Assembly (NCBI RefSeq): GCF_029255185.1 | Contig: NZ_JAPUVO010000096.1 | Coordinates: forward strand, 1-39,874 | Direction of reading: 5' to 3' | Length of the DNA: 39,874 nt | Source: Propionivibrio sp. | GTDB taxonomy: Bacteria > Pseudomonadota > Gammaproteobacteria > Burkholderiales > Rhodocyclaceae | Part shown: piece after piece, positions 1-9,301 of the stretch | Layout: each line of letters begins with the position of its first letter | Numbering within the stretch: the first letter of the stretch is position 1 | The notes under the pieces: model-generated | The model's input: only the letters and a program-made list of their open reading frames with translations | Told to the model about the DNA's origin: nothing | The model's database searches: none | Program-made: the position numbers and the translations under genes

Positions 1-126
1 CGCCTCGTCCTCAATCTTTTCCGCCTCGACACCTCCAAGAAAAAAGGGGGTATCTATACTCGTCGCATTCTCGCCGCTTCTTCCGATGCTTATCGCGCCA
101 GTCTCCTCGGGTTAAAGGGAATTTGA
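1..126 (+). CDS. ISAs1-family transposase, C-terminal fragment
   Basis: The open frame starts before the window and ends at TGA 124-126, giving the last 41 residues. They contain a LNLFRLD-(T/S)-KKKGG segment, then TRRILAAS and a Y-x-x-x-LLGL tail. This resembles the C-terminus of ISAs1-family DDE transposases, which commonly end with an ALNLL-K-x-x-KRGIK-x-KR-x-x-AGWD-x-x-YL pattern. The stop codon falls inside the right inverted repeat, as expected for a compact IS. The family call rests on this short segment plus the CAGGG termini; the catalytic domain is not visible. Confidence 0.6.
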   Translation, partial: RLVLNLFRLDTSKKKGGIYTRRILAASSDAYRASLLGLKGI

Positions 127-139
127 TGCAATTGCCCTG
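1..139 (+). mobile_element. ISAs1-like insertion sequence, right end (partial)
   Basis: The right terminal inverted repeat TTTGATGCAATTGCCCTG occupies 122-139. It is the exact reverse complement of the 18-bp sequence at 39735-39752, where a second copy starts at the other edge of the window. The terminal CAGGG is typical of ISAs1-family ends. The 3' end of a transposase reading frame runs into the repeat, its TGA lying inside it. The element ends 32 bp from the ubiG stop codon. The left part is outside the window, so length and target duplication cannot be checked. Confidence 0.8.
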
Positions 140-171
140 TTGCCACGCCAAAAAAGAACAAATACAGGGTT

Positions 172-870
172 TCACGTGGCCCTGACGGTGTGCAGCAGAT
201 AATTGACGCCAACATCATGGCCGAGACTGTAGCGTTGATTGAACGGGTTGTAAGTCATGCCGATCAACTCTTGTGGTTCCAGCCCGACGCTTTTTGCCCA
301 GCGTGAAAGTTCGGAAGGTTTGATAAATTTGGCGTAATCGTGCGTACCCTTGGGAAGTATTTTGAGGATGTATTCGGCACCGACTACGGCAAACACATAG
401 GCCTTGGCGTTACGGTTAATCGTCGAGAAGAAGACATGGCCGCCCGGTTTAACCAGTGCGGCACAGGCGGCAATGGTGCTGGCCGGGTTGGGAACGTGTT
501 CGAGCATTTCCATGCAGGTGACAATGTCAAAATCGCCGGCGGCTTGATCGGTGAGTTCTTCTGCTGATATTTTTCGGTAATCGACCTTGTTTTTGCTTTC
601 CAGCAGGTGCAGGCGAGCCACGGCAAGTGCTTTGTCCGAGAGGTCGATGCCGGTTACCTCGGCACCGCGTTGAGCCATGCTCTCCGACAGAATCCCGCCG
701 CCGCAGCCAATATCAAGAATTCGCTTCCCTGAAATTCCGGCGTGACTATCAATCCAGTCCAGACGTAGCGGGTTGATTTCGTGAAGTGGTTTGAATTCGC
801 TGTTTGGATCCCACCAGCGATGGGCGAGTTGGCTGAATTTGTCGAGTTCGTTCTGGTCGGCGTTAAGCAT
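172..870 (-). CDS. ubiG: Ubiquinone biosynthesis O-methyltransferase UbiG
   Basis: Class I SAM-dependent methyltransferase of 232 residues that performs both O-methylations of the ubiquinone head group at the inner membrane. Motif I DIGCGGG is at residues 53-59, followed by the acidic GIDLS and motif II around [11 protein letters not shown]. The N-terminal [14 protein letters not shown] and the C-terminal MTYNPF and VNYLLH segments are UbiG hallmarks. ATG at 870 is chosen over an upstream in-frame start because it matches the family N-terminus and has GGAGG 11 nt upstream. It lies downstream of the OmpA-like gene on the same strand, separated by a terminator. The phosphatase gene gph often follows ubiG in betaproteobacteria; here an IS end follows instead. 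Confidence 0.95.
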   Translation of the reverse strand: MLNADQNELDKFSQLAHRWWDPNSEFKPLHEINPLRLDWIDSHAGISGKRILDIGCGGGILSESMAQRGAEVTGIDLSDKALAVARLHLLESKNKVDYRKISAEELTDQAAGDFDIVTCMEMLEHVPNPASTIAACAALVKPGGHVFFSTINRNAKAYVFAVVGAEYILKILPKGTHDYAKFIKPSELSRWAKSVGLEPQELIGMTYNPFNQRYSLGHDVGVNYLLHTVRAT

Positions 871-901
871 GGCGCACAGAGCCTCCAAGAATTGTAGAAA
901 C

Positions 902-930
902 AAAAAAGCCCTGCCGAAGCAGGGCTTTTT
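902..930 (-). terminator. Rho-independent terminator after the OmpA-like gene
   Basis: Read on the minus strand, AGCCCTGC and GCAGGGCT pair around a UUCG tetraloop closed by C-G and run into a U tract. The A tract on the other side makes it potentially bidirectional. It lies just past the ompA-like stop and before the ubiG start. Confidence 0.85.
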
Positions 931-945
931 GTAACATCGGCAAAA

Positions 946-1623
946 TTACTTGGAGGTGCCGATGATTTCGATATCAACGCGACGATCAGGCTGCAAACAG
1001 GCGATGACTTTGGCGCTCTTCGCACCTTTACACTGGTCAGGCTTGGTAACTGGCTGCTTGCTGCCCTTGCCTTCGGTGTAAATACGGTTGGCCGGGATGC
1101 CCTTTTTGACCATGTAATCCTTGACAGCGGCGGCGCGCTTTTCGGAGAGTTTCTGGTTGTAAGCGGCACTACCGATGCGGTCAGCATGGCCGACAGCGAT
1201 AACGACTTCAAGAACTAGGCTGCTGGACTTGGCAGCAACTTCGTCAAGCTTCTTCATGCCTTCAGGGCGTAGGGTAGCCTTGTTGAAGTCAAACAGCGCA
1301 TCAGCGGCAACGGTGATTTTCTCGCCCATCGGCTTGGCCATGGGTGCAGCCGGTGCAGCAGGAGTAGCAGCAGCCATCTTCGGCTCGCAGACTTCCTTTG
1401 GGATCAGGTCTTTGTCGCATTTGCAACCCGCCGGATCCTTGGCAGCGCCAGCCGGAGTCCAGTAGCTGGTGCGCCAGCACAAGCCAAAATTGCTGGTGGC
1501 AACTTCACCACGGCCGTCAATAACATAGACGCGATCAACAGCCTGTGCTTGCGCCAGTGAGGCACAGAGGCCGAGAGTGGTGGCCAGAACGGCCATTATT
1601 GTGTGTTTTACAGTTTTGTTCAT
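946..1623 (-). CDS. OmpA-family outer membrane protein
   Basis: Protein of 225 residues with a clear signal peptide (K-rich start, hydrophobic core, likely cleavage after AQAQA near residue 28). A short cysteine-containing middle and an Ala/Pro-rich linker (about residues 85-100) follow. The C-terminal OmpA/MotB peptidoglycan-binding domain spans about 105-220, with FDFNKATLRPEG, a VGHADRIGS segment like the family's GHTD-x-x-GS, and NQKLSEKRAAAVKDYM. The N-terminal part is too short for an eight-strand barrel, so this is an OmpA-like periplasmic or lipoprotein-like anchor rather than a classical porin. GAGGGA lies 7 nt before the ATG. A UUCG-loop terminator follows. Confidence 0.9.
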   Translation of the reverse strand: MNKTVKHTIMAVLATTLGLCASLAQAQAVDRVYVIDGRGEVATSNFGLCWRTSYWTPAGAAKDPAGCKCDKDLIPKEVCEPKMAAATPAAPAAPMAKPMGEKITVAADALFDFNKATLRPEGMKKLDEVAAKSSSLVLEVVIAVGHADRIGSAAYNQKLSEKRAAAVKDYMVKKGIPANRIYTEGKGSKQPVTKPDQCKGAKSAKVIACLQPDRRVDIEIIGTSK

Positions 1624-1701
1624 CTGGGATTCCCTCGTTAGTTAAAGCCTGCGGCTTCTCGTCCGCATGGCTTGTTACGCCTCGTTATTGATAAAACATA
1701 A

Positions 1702-3027
1702 TCAAACATTGCGCGGACAAACTTGATTCTGCCACAAAGCCGCGAGTTTTATCAACTCAATTTCGTTGGTTTCAAGCCGGTGTCCGTCTGCAACGCGAAT
1801 CTGACCGGCAACCCACACGTCGGTAACATGCTCACGTCCTGCTGAATAGACGAGCAGAGATGCGGCGTTGTAGCATGGGGTCAATCCAATGGCATTTACG
1901 TTTACTGCGCACAGGTCAGCGGCCTTGCCAATGCAGATCGAGCCGATCTGAGCGTCCAGGCCAAGGGCCTGGGCGCCGCCGAGCGTTGCCATGCGCAGTG
2001 CCTGATGGGCACCGACAGCTTCGGCTTGCCCGCTGCTTCCCTTGGCCAGCAAGGCGGCCAGCCGCATTTCCTGAAAAATGTCGAGTCGATTATTGCTTGC
2101 CGCGCCATCGGTACCAAGGCCAACATTAATGCCCTGTTTGACCATGTCGGTGATCGGCGCAATGCCGCTGGCAAGCTTGAGATTCGAGCTTGGGCAGTGG
2201 GCAATCGAGCAGCCGTGTTCAGCCAGGAGGGCTATTTCGTCGGCATTGAGATGAATGGCATGCACGCCAATCAGCCCGGGGCTGAGTAGCCCCAGTCGGT
2301 GTAAGCGTTCAATGGGACGCACCCCGAAACGCTCCAGGCTATCTTCAATTTCCTGTTTTGTTTCATGGAGATGCAGGTGGATCGGCAACTCGCACTGTTC
2401 GGCCAGTGTCAGGACCCGCGCGAAATTACGGTCGTTCACCGTGTAGGGTGCGTGTGGAGCGAGACAAAAGCTGAGCAGGGGTTCATCGCGTAGCTCGTCA
2501 CGGGCAGCCAGGCCCTTGGCTAGATAGTCGTCGGCATCGGCTGCGTAGGGGGTCGGGAAATCCACGGTAACCAGCCCGATGGCGGCACGCATACCGCAAG
2601 CTAGCGCGGCCTTGGCGGCGGCCTTGGGGTAAAAATACATGTCGTTGAAACAGGTGATGCCGCCGCGTAGCATCTCGGCGCAGGCGAGAAGCGTGCCGTC
2701 ATGTACGAACTGCGCCGAGACGTGCTTGGCTTCGGCGGGCCAGATATGATTTTGCAACCATTCCATGAGTGGCAGATCATCGCCGAGACCGCGCAGCAGC
2801 GTCATCGCAGCGTGTGTATGCAGATTCACAAGGCCCGGAATCAGGATGTGATTCGCCAGTTGTTTGACTTGGCGCGGAGAAAATCGAGCGTGCGCTTCAT
2901 TTTGTTGCAAAACCGCAACAACCCGACCTTTGTCGATTGCAACAGCGTGATTTTCCAGAACGACATTCGCCGGTTCAACGGGAATCATCCAGCGAGATTC
3001 GATCAGCAGATCTATGGGTGTATTCAT
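1702..3027 (-). CDS. TRZ/ATZ-family amidohydrolase, S-adenosylhomocysteine / methylthioadenosine deaminase-like
   Basis: Metal-dependent amidohydrolase of 441 residues. Metal-binding HTH is at residues 70-72 (GLVNLHTHAAMT). HLHLHETKQE, a GVHAIHLN histidine and the catalytic GTDGAASNN aspartate follow in the usual order. This pattern is that of the TRZ/ATZ deaminases, including 5-methylthioadenosine/S-adenosylhomocysteine deaminase (MtaD). Converting S-adenosylhomocysteine to the inosyl analogue would fit next to a SAM-using enzyme such as UbiG. Substrate is inferred from family and position only. ATG 3027 is preferred to a start 26 codons upstream because the N-terminus then matches the family. 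Divergent from gyrA. Confidence 0.85.
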   Translation of the reverse strand: MNTPIDLLIESRWMIPVEPANVVLENHAVAIDKGRVVAVLQQNEAHARFSPRQVKQLANHILIPGLVNLHTHAAMTLLRGLGDDLPLMEWLQNHIWPAEAKHVSAQFVHDGTLLACAEMLRGGITCFNDMYFYPKAAAKAALACGMRAAIGLVTVDFPTPYAADADDYLAKGLAARDELRDEPLLSFCLAPHAPYTVNDRNFARVLTLAEQCELPIHLHLHETKQEIEDSLERFGVRPIERLHRLGLLSPGLIGVHAIHLNADEIALLAEHGCSIAHCPSSNLKLASGIAPITDMVKQGINVGLGTDGAASNNRLDIFQEMRLAALLAKGSSGQAEAVGAHQALRMATLGGAQALGLDAQIGSICIGKAADLCAVNVNAIGLTPCYNAASLLVYSAGREHVTDVWVAGQIRVADGHRLETNEIELIKLAALWQNQVCPRNV

Positions 3028-3246
3028 TGCTCGAGTCGTTTTGGTGGGTAATAAACGGGGTGGGCCAGGATTTCCTGAATTGTCCGCAAGCTTACTTCGG
3101 ATCAACAGATTTTTCGAGAATCCGGAAAATCTCCATCATGTCAGCAGACAGTAGGGGAAACGCCAGGGCCTTTTCCAGGTGATGATTGATGCGGGCGAAA
3201 CAGATCGATTTTGCTGTCTCGGGTTTCTGGTTGGACGATGCGGGCG

Positions 3247-3255
3247 TGGTAGAAT
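3247..3255 (+). promoter_or_regulatory. Candidate extended -10 promoter for gyrA
   Basis: TGGTAGAAT fits an extended -10 element (TG-n-TAnAAT) about 70 nt before the gyrA start. No well-spaced -35 is obvious, which is acceptable for an extended -10. Inferred from pattern only. Confidence 0.4.
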
Positions 3256-3324
3256 CGCCGGTTTAGTCAAGACGACAACATCGACGTCGAAGTTTGGTTC
3301 TTGCTGGAACTCTCCGGATAGATA

Positions 3325-5958
3325 ATGGAACAGCCCGTGGAACAATTCGCCAAAGAAACGCTACCCGTCAGCCTGGAAGACGAGATGCGCCGTTCATATC
3401 TCGACTACGCCATGAGCGTCATCGTCGGGCGTGCGCTGCCCGATGCGCGCGACGGCCTGAAGCCGGTGCATCGGCGTGTGCTGTTTGCTATGCATGAACT
3501 GTCCAACGACTGGAACAAGGCTTACAAGAAATCGGCGCGTATCGTCGGTGACGTGATCGGTAAATATCACCCGCATGGCGACACCGCAGTTTATGACACC
3601 ATCGTGCGCATGGCGCAGGATTTCTCGCTGCGCTATATGCTGGTCGACGGGCAGGGTAACTTCGGCTCGGTCGATGGCGACAATGCCGCAGCGATGCGCT
3701 ACACCGAAGTACGGATGGCGCGCATCGGCCACGAACTGCTAGCCGATATCGACAAGGAAACCGTTGATTTCGGACCGAACTACGATGGTTCGGAGCAAGA
3801 GCCTCTGATCATGCCGGCACGCATCCCGAACCTGCTGATCAACGGCTCGTCAGGTATTGCTGTTGGCATGGCGACCAATATTCCGCCGCATAACCTCAAC
3901 GAAGTCATCGACGCCTGTCTGGCTTTGCTCAATAGGCCGGAAATGACTATTGATGAGCTGATTGACATCATTCCGGCTCCCGATTTCCCAACCGCCGGCA
4001 TTATCTACGGCGTCATCGGCGTGCGCGAAGGCTACCGCACCGGGCGCGGTCGGGTGGTGATGCGTGGCAAGACTCACTTTGAGCCGATCAAGGGTAGCAA
4101 TGATCGCCAGGCGATCATCATTGACGAACTGCCGTATCAGGTGAATAAGCGCACCCTGCTCGAAAAAGTCGGCGAGCTGGTCAACGAAAAGAAGATCGAC
4201 GGCATTTCCGATCTGCGCGATGAATCCGACAAGTCGGGTATGCGCGTGGTGATCGAACTCAAACGCGGTGAAGTGCCCGAGGTCGTTCTCAACTGCCTGT
4301 ACAAGCAGACGCAGTTGCAGGACACCTTCGGCATGAACATGGTGGCGCTGGTTGATGGTCAGCCGCGGCTGCTCAACCTCAAGCAGATGCTCGACTGTTT
4401 CCTCTCGCACCGGCGCGAGGTGATCACCCGGCGTACCGTTTTCGAACTGCGCAAGGCGCGCGAGCGGGCACATATCCAGGAAGGCCTGGCCGTCGCGCTC
4501 GACAATGTCGATGAGATCATTGCCCTGATCAAGGCCTCGCCGACCCCGGCTGATGCGCGGCGCGGCTTGATGGCGCGCCTGTGGATGTCGGCAACGGTTG
4601 GCCAGATGCTGGAACGGGCATTGCTCGATGCGACTCGTCCGGAAGGGCTGGCCCTGGAGTACGGACTGTCGAAGAGCGGCTATCTGCTTTCCGAGGCGCA
4701 GGCGCAAGCCATCCTTGAGCTGCGTTTGCAGCGCTTAACTGGCCTTGAGCGCGACAAGATCGTTGCTGACTTTGCTGAACTGCTCGAACGCATCGCCGAC
4801 CTGATGGACATCCTGGCGCGTCCGGAGCGGATCAGCGAAATCATCGTCGAAGAATTGACTGGCATTCGCGCCCAGTTTGGCGACAAGCGGCGTTCGGAGA
4901 TTGTGCTCAATACACAGGATCTGGGGATCGAGGATTTCATTACGCCGCAGGATCTGGTAGTCACGCTGTCGCATACCGGCTACATCAAATCGCAACCGCT
5001 TGCCGATTACCGTTCGCAGCGCCGTGGCGGGCGCGGCAAGCAGGCGGCGGCAGTCAAGGAAGACGATTTCGTCGACCACCTGTTTATCGCCAATACCCAC
5101 GATTTCATCCTCTGCTTCTCGAACCGTGGTCGCGTTTACTGGCTCAAGGTTTATGAGGTGCCACAGGGTACGCGTAGCGGTCGCGGCAAACCGATTGTCA
5201 ATATGTTCCCGCTGGAAGAAGGCGAGAAAATCAATGCCATTTTGCCGATCAAGGAATTCACCGAAGATCGCTATATTTTCATGTGCACCTCGCAGGGCAC
5301 GGTCAAGAAAACACCGCTCTCCGATTTCTCAAACCCGCGCAAGGCCGGCATTATCGCTGTCGCGCTCGATGATGACGACTTCCTGATCGGCGCCGAGATC
5401 ACCAGCGGAACGCAGGACATTGTCCTGGTCTCGGATGCCGGCAAAGCCGTCTGGTTCGACGAAGAAGACGTTCGCGCCATGGGTCGGACCGCACGCGGCG
5501 TGCGCGGCATGAAACTGGGTAAAGGCCAGCAAGTGCTTTCTTTGCTGGTTGCGGCGAACCATCAGGAAACGGTCCTGGTAGCGACCGAGAACGGTTTTGG
5601 CAAGCGCACCGTGCTGGCCGACTTCCGCCATTCCGGTCGCGGCACCCAGGGGGTGATCGCCATCGCCGCCAGCGAGCGTAATGGCAAGGTCGTTGCCGCC
5701 CGTTTGGTCAAGGACGAAGACGAAATCATGCTGATCACGACGGGTGGCGTACTGATCCGTACGCGGGTCAGGGAAATTCGTGAACTGGGTCGTGCGACGC
5801 AGGGGGTGACGCTGATTTCGCTGGACGCCGGCGAAAAACTCGCAGGTCTGGAGAAAGTTGTCGAGACCGAAGACGATACGGACGGTGCTCAGGACGGCAT
5901 CCAGGAAGATGGTCAAGATCAGGGCGGCGAGGCGGCTCCAGAGGCCGGGCAGGAGTAG
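3325..5958 (+). CDS. gyrA: DNA gyrase subunit A
   Basis: Breakage-reunion subunit of DNA gyrase (A2B2), 877 residues. The catalytic tyrosine is Y126 in RYTEVRM. The quinolone-determining region reads [11 protein letters not shown], with T87 and D91 at the positions of E. coli Ser83 and Asp87. The GyrA box QRRGGRGK starts at residue 565, followed by the six-bladed C-terminal beta-pinwheel that wraps DNA. The acidic tail rich in D, E and Q (about 848-877) is typical. Length matches the family. It heads the plus-strand block leading into pheA 48 nt downstream. Confidence 0.98.
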   Translation: MEQPVEQFAKETLPVSLEDEMRRSYLDYAMSVIVGRALPDARDGLKPVHRRVLFAMHELSNDWNKAYKKSARIVGDVIGKYHPHGDTAVYDTIVRMAQDFSLRYMLVDGQGNFGSVDGDNAAAMRYTEVRMARIGHELLADIDKETVDFGPNYDGSEQEPLIMPARIPNLLINGSSGIAVGMATNIPPHNLNEVIDACLALLNRPEMTIDELIDIIPAPDFPTAGIIYGVIGVREGYRTGRGRVVMRGKTHFEPIKGSNDRQAIIIDELPYQVNKRTLLEKVGELVNEKKIDGISDLRDESDKSGMRVVIELKRGEVPEVVLNCLYKQTQLQDTFGMNMVALVDGQPRLLNLKQMLDCFLSHRREVITRRTVFELRKARERAHIQEGLAVALDNVDEIIALIKASPTPADARRGLMARLWMSATVGQMLERALLDATRPEGLALEYGLSKSGYLLSEAQAQAILELRLQRLTGLERDKIVADFAELLERIADLMDILARPERISEIIVEELTGIRAQFGDKRRSEIVLNTQDLGIEDFITPQDLVVTLSHTGYIKSQPLADYRSQRRGGRGKQAAAVKEDDFVDHLFIANTHDFILCFSNRGRVYWLKVYEVPQGTRSGRGKPIVNMFPLEEGEKINAILPIKEFTEDRYIFMCTSQGTVKKTPLSDFSNPRKAGIIAVALDDDDFLIGAEITSGTQDIVLVSDAGKAVWFDEEDVRAMGRTARGVRGMKLGKGQQVLSLLVAANHQETVLVATENGFGKRTVLADFRHSGRGTQGVIAIAASERNGKVVAARLVKDEDEIMLITTGGVLIRTRVREIRELGRATQGVTLISLDAGEKLAGLEKVVETEDDTDGAQDGIQEDGQDQGGEAAPEAGQE

Positions 5959-6006
5959 CGAACGACTGCATGAACGATTTTTGCCGACACGTGCCGGAAA
6001 TAAACC

Positions 6007-7098
6007 ATGAGCGATGAACTGCAACAGAAACTCTCTCTCGTCCGTACCGAGATCGACGCCATCGATACGCAGTTACTCGATTTCCTTAATCGTCGCGCCA
6101 GGTGCGCGCAGCAGGTGGGGCAGATCAAGGCGCAGCACGGCGAGGCCGGCTTTATTTATCGCCCGGAGCGAGAGGCGCAGGTCCTGCGCCGGATTCAGGA
6201 GATCAATCCGGGGCCTCTGTCCAACGACAGCGTCACCCGGTTTTTCCGCGAAGTGATGTCCGCCTGCCTGTCGCTTGAACAGCCACTTGGCATCGCCTTT
6301 CTTGGACCGCTCGGGACTTTTTCGGAAAGTGCGGCAACCAAGCACTTCGGCCATGCCGCGCATCTGATGCCGCAGATCTCGATTGATGATGTGTTTCGCG
6401 AGGTCGAAGCCTGCCATGCCGATTATGCCGTGGTGCCGATCGAGAATTCGACCGAGGGCGCCATCGGTCGCACCCTTGACCTGCTGTTGAACACCCCGCT
6501 AAAAATTTGTGGTGAAGTGGTGATGCGCATTCACCAGCATCTGCTCTCGAATGAAGACTCGCTCGACAACATCACCAAGGTCTATTCGCACGCGCAGTCG
6601 CTGGCGCAATGCCACGAATGGCTCAATCGCTCTTTGCCCACTGTGCAGCGCATATCGGTGGGAAGCAATGCGCAGGCCGCCCAGTTTGCAGCCAGCGAAG
6701 CGGGGGCGGCGGCGATTGCCGGTGAGGCTGCTGCCGAGCGCTACCAGTTGCCGAAGCTGGCGAGCAGCATTGAAGATGAGCCGAACAACACGACCCGTTT
6801 TGTTGTTCTCGGGCGTCAGGAATCAGGCTCCTCGGGGCGCGACAAGACCTCGCTGATCATGTCGGCGCACAACCAGACCGGGGCATTGAGTACTTTGCTC
6901 GAACCATTTTCGGAAGCCGGTGTGTCGCTGACCCGACTCGAATCGAGGCCGGCGCGCCATACCCTGTGGGAGTACGTATTTTTCGTCGATATCGAAGGTC
7001 ATCGCGAGGATCCCGCCGTCACCACGGCACTTACCGAACTCGGTCGTCGTGCTGCCTATCTCAAGGTGCTCGGCTCCTACCCGGTTGCCGTTTACTGA
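6007..7098 (+). CDS. pheA: Bifunctional chorismate mutase / prephenate dehydratase
   Basis: P-protein of 363 residues that converts chorismate to prephenate and then to phenylpyruvate in phenylalanine synthesis. An AroQ-type chorismate mutase helix domain covers about residues 5-90. The prephenate dehydratase domain starts at FLGPLGTFSE and includes VPIENSTEGAIG and the catalytic NNTTRFVVLG region. A C-terminal ACT domain (about 280-355) has GALSTLL and the ESRP motif that binds phenylalanine for feedback inhibition. It sits between gyrA and hisC. In many related genomes serC lies between gyrA and pheA; it is absent here. Confidence 0.97.
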   Translation: MSDELQQKLSLVRTEIDAIDTQLLDFLNRRARCAQQVGQIKAQHGEAGFIYRPEREAQVLRRIQEINPGPLSNDSVTRFFREVMSACLSLEQPLGIAFLGPLGTFSESAATKHFGHAAHLMPQISIDDVFREVEACHADYAVVPIENSTEGAIGRTLDLLLNTPLKICGEVVMRIHQHLLSNEDSLDNITKVYSHAQSLAQCHEWLNRSLPTVQRISVGSNAQAAQFAASEAGAAAIAGEAAAERYQLPKLASSIEDEPNNTTRFVVLGRQESGSSGRDKTSLIMSAHNQTGALSTLLEPFSEAGVSLTRLESRPARHTLWEYVFFVDIEGHREDPAVTTALTELGRRAAYLKVLGSYPVAVY

Positions 7099-7126
7099 TC
7101 GACTTTCCTTCCCTCAAGGACCGCAC

Positions 7127-8221
7127 ATGAGCCTTTGTGATCAGTCGTTGCCCTATGTTCTCGCCATTTCGCCCTATCAGGCGGGCAAACCGATTACGCA
7201 ACTGGCGCGCGAAATGGGTCTTCCGGTCGAGCACATCGTCAAGCTCGCCTCCAATGAAAACCCGCTAGGCATGAGCCCAAAAGCGAAAGCGGCGATGGAG
7301 AAAGCGATCGCGACGCTGGAGCGCTATCCGGATGATTTCGCACTGAAGGATGCACTGGCCAATCATTTCGGCTTGGGCGTGGAGCGCATCGTTCTTGGCA
7401 ATGGCTCAAACGACGTACTCGATCTGATTGCCCGTGTTTTTCTTGCGCCCGGTCGTTCGGCAATATTCGCGCAGCATGCCTTTGCCGTTTACCCTCTGGC
7501 CTCGCTCTCGGCGGGGGCTGAACTGATCGCTGTGCCGGCCAGGGATTACGGCCATGATCTTGATGCCATGCTGGTCGCGATACGTGCCAATACGCGCCTG
7601 ATCTGGATCGCCAACCCGAACAACCCGACCGGAACCTTCGTCCCATATACGCAACTTAAGGTCTTCATGCAGGCTGTACCGGCGGAGGTCGTCGTTGTCC
7701 TTGACGAGGCATACAACGATTACATACCGCCGACGGAGCGTACCGATACGACGAGCTGGTTGACAGAGTTTCCGAATCTGGTGATCACCCGTACCTTCTC
7801 CAAAATTTATGGCCTGGCCGGCTTGCGTATCGGCTATGCACTGACCTCGGCCGAGATTGCCGATCTGATGAATCGCGTGCGCCAGCCGTTCAACTGCAAC
7901 AACCTGGCTCTGGCAGCGGCAACGGCCGCTCTTGATGATCATGAGTTTATCGCCAGAAGCTACGCGCTCAACCGCGCCGGATTGGAACAGATTCTCGCCG
8001 GACTCAAGCGCTTGGGCTTCTCGCATATCCCGTCGCACGGCAATTTCATCGCCTTCAAGGTCGGCGATGCCGCTGCGCTGAATCAGAAGTTGCTCAAACT
8101 GGGTGTCATCGTTCGTCCGCTAGGCGGGTACGGCATGGCGGAATGGCTGCGCGTGACGATTGGCACCGAGGCCGAGAACCAGCGCTTTCTCGAAGCGCTG
8201 GAAAGCTCGCAGGCGCTGTGA
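7127..8221 (+). CDS. hisC: Histidinol-phosphate aminotransferase (aromatic supraoperon copy)
   Basis: PLP-dependent class I/II aminotransferase of 364 residues. The Schiff-base lysine is K226 in TFSKIYGLAGLRIGY, with NPNNPTGT upstream and DEAYNDY binding the cofactor. ATG 7127 is chosen because AAGGA lies 6 nt upstream and the N-terminus fits the family; a longer in-frame start at 7049 overlaps pheA. In this operon HisC homologues often also transaminate aromatic keto acids, which would explain placement between pheA and tyrA. That dual role is inference. The stop codon overlaps the tyrA start by one base. Confidence 0.95.
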   Translation: MSLCDQSLPYVLAISPYQAGKPITQLAREMGLPVEHIVKLASNENPLGMSPKAKAAMEKAIATLERYPDDFALKDALANHFGLGVERIVLGNGSNDVLDLIARVFLAPGRSAIFAQHAFAVYPLASLSAGAELIAVPARDYGHDLDAMLVAIRANTRLIWIANPNNPTGTFVPYTQLKVFMQAVPAEVVVVLDEAYNDYIPPTERTDTTSWLTEFPNLVITRTFSKIYGLAGLRIGYALTSAEIADLMNRVRQPFNCNNLALAAATAALDDHEFIARSYALNRAGLEQILAGLKRLGFSHIPSHGNFIAFKVGDAAALNQKLLKLGVIVRPLGGYGMAEWLRVTIGTEAENQRFLEALESSQAL

Positions 8222-9105
8222 TGAGCAGTACGCCGGAATTCGGCAAGGTCGTCGTTTTTGGCGTCGGTCTGATTGGCGGTTCCTTCGCGCTCGGACTCAA
8301 GGCCGCTGAACAGGTCGAGGAGGTTGTTGGTTTTGGCCGCAGCCTGTCAACGCTGACTCAGGCACTGAATCTTGGAATCATTGACCGTGTCGGCGCCAAT
8401 GCCGGGCAGGAAGTCGCTGATGCCGATCTGGTCCTGATCGCCACGCCAGTCGGCCAAATGTCCGAAATCATGACACGCATTGCACCCTACCTGGGGTCGG
8501 AAACTGTTGTCACCGACGGCGGCAGCACCAAGTCGGACGTCGTCGCCATGGCGCGCAGCGCCTTCGGCAATCAGCTCGGACAGTTTGTCCCGGCGCATCC
8601 GATTGCCGGTGCGGAAAACAGCGGGGCCGCCGCCGCTCGCGCCGATCTCTACCGGGAAAAGAAAGTTGTGCTGACGCCCTTGCCGGAAAACGCCGCGCTT
8701 ACCGTCGCCCGCGTCCGTTCGGCCTGGGAGTGGTGTGGTGCAGTGATCCACGAACTCGATGCGCAGGAGCATGACCGCATTTTTGCCGCAGTCAGCCATC
8801 TGCCACATCTGCTTTCGTTCGCTCTGGTTCATGAATTGGCCTTGCGCGAGAATCGTGATCTGTTGTTCAGCTATGCAGCGAGTGGCTTTCGCGACTTCAC
8901 GCGGATTGCAGCCAGCCATCCGGAAATGTGGCGTGACATCTGTCTGGCCAATCGTGTTGCATTGCTTGGCGAACTCGACTGCTATCGTGCCCAGCTTGAC
9001 GAGTTGCGCGATGCACTGCAACGGGGGGATGGCGCGGCGTTGGAAAAGACCTTCGCCGTCGCCCGCAGCGCACGGCGAAACTGGGACCAAGGCCTGGCCA
9101 AATGA
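8221..9105 (+). CDS. tyrA: Prephenate dehydrogenase
   Basis: NAD(P)-dependent enzyme of 294 residues oxidising prephenate (or arogenate) on the route to tyrosine. The Rossmann glycine motif GVGLIGGS is at residues 14-21. [20 protein letters not shown] and the helical C-terminal domain with [20 protein letters not shown] are family hallmarks. The start ATG overlaps the hisC stop (TGATG), implying translational coupling. The coding frame is not fused to aroA; a 161-bp repeat separates the two. Confidence 0.96.
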   Translation: MSSTPEFGKVVVFGVGLIGGSFALGLKAAEQVEEVVGFGRSLSTLTQALNLGIIDRVGANAGQEVADADLVLIATPVGQMSEIMTRIAPYLGSETVVTDGGSTKSDVVAMARSAFGNQLGQFVPAHPIAGAENSGAAAARADLYREKKVVLTPLPENAALTVARVRSAWEWCGAVIHELDAQEHDRIFAAVSHLPHLLSFALVHELALRENRDLLFSYAASGFRDFTRIAASHPEMWRDICLANRVALLGELDCYRAQLDELRDALQRGDGAALEKTFAVARSARRNWDQGLAK

Positions 9106-9125
9106 CGATCATCTGACAAACCGCA

Positions 9126-9286
9126 TTCAACGCAAAGGACGCAGAGAAAACCAAGAGGTCGCAGAGGTTTCTGATAAGAAGGTGATTCACGCGAATGGTG
9201 AGTGTCGAATTTTTCTCTGCGTCCTCTGCGACTCTGCGAGCTCTGCACTTCCTTCGGTCGTCTCTGCGTTAAAAGAGGTTTCAACC
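9126..9286. repeat. Imperfect palindromic intergenic repeat, GACGCAGAG type
   Basis: The left arm holds AACGCAAAGGACGCAGAG and TCGCAGAGG. The right arm holds the complementary CTCTGCGTCCTCTGCGA and TCTCTGCGTT, so the transcript could fold into a long imperfect hairpin. The arms are built of degenerate hexamer-like units. It fills nearly the whole gap between tyrA and aroA-cmk and carries no credible ORF. Confidence 0.75.
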
Positions 9287-9301
9287 AAGGTTTTAAGAAT
9301 C

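Noticed and set aside
3136-3345. 69-residue minus-strand frame across the gyrA start
   Set aside because: It overlaps the gyrA coding start and has no ribosome-binding site or recognisable similarity.
9126-9286. CRISPR-like array in the repeated CGCAGAG units
   Set aside because: Units are short, degenerate and arranged as inverted arms, without evenly sized repeats and spacers or cas genes.
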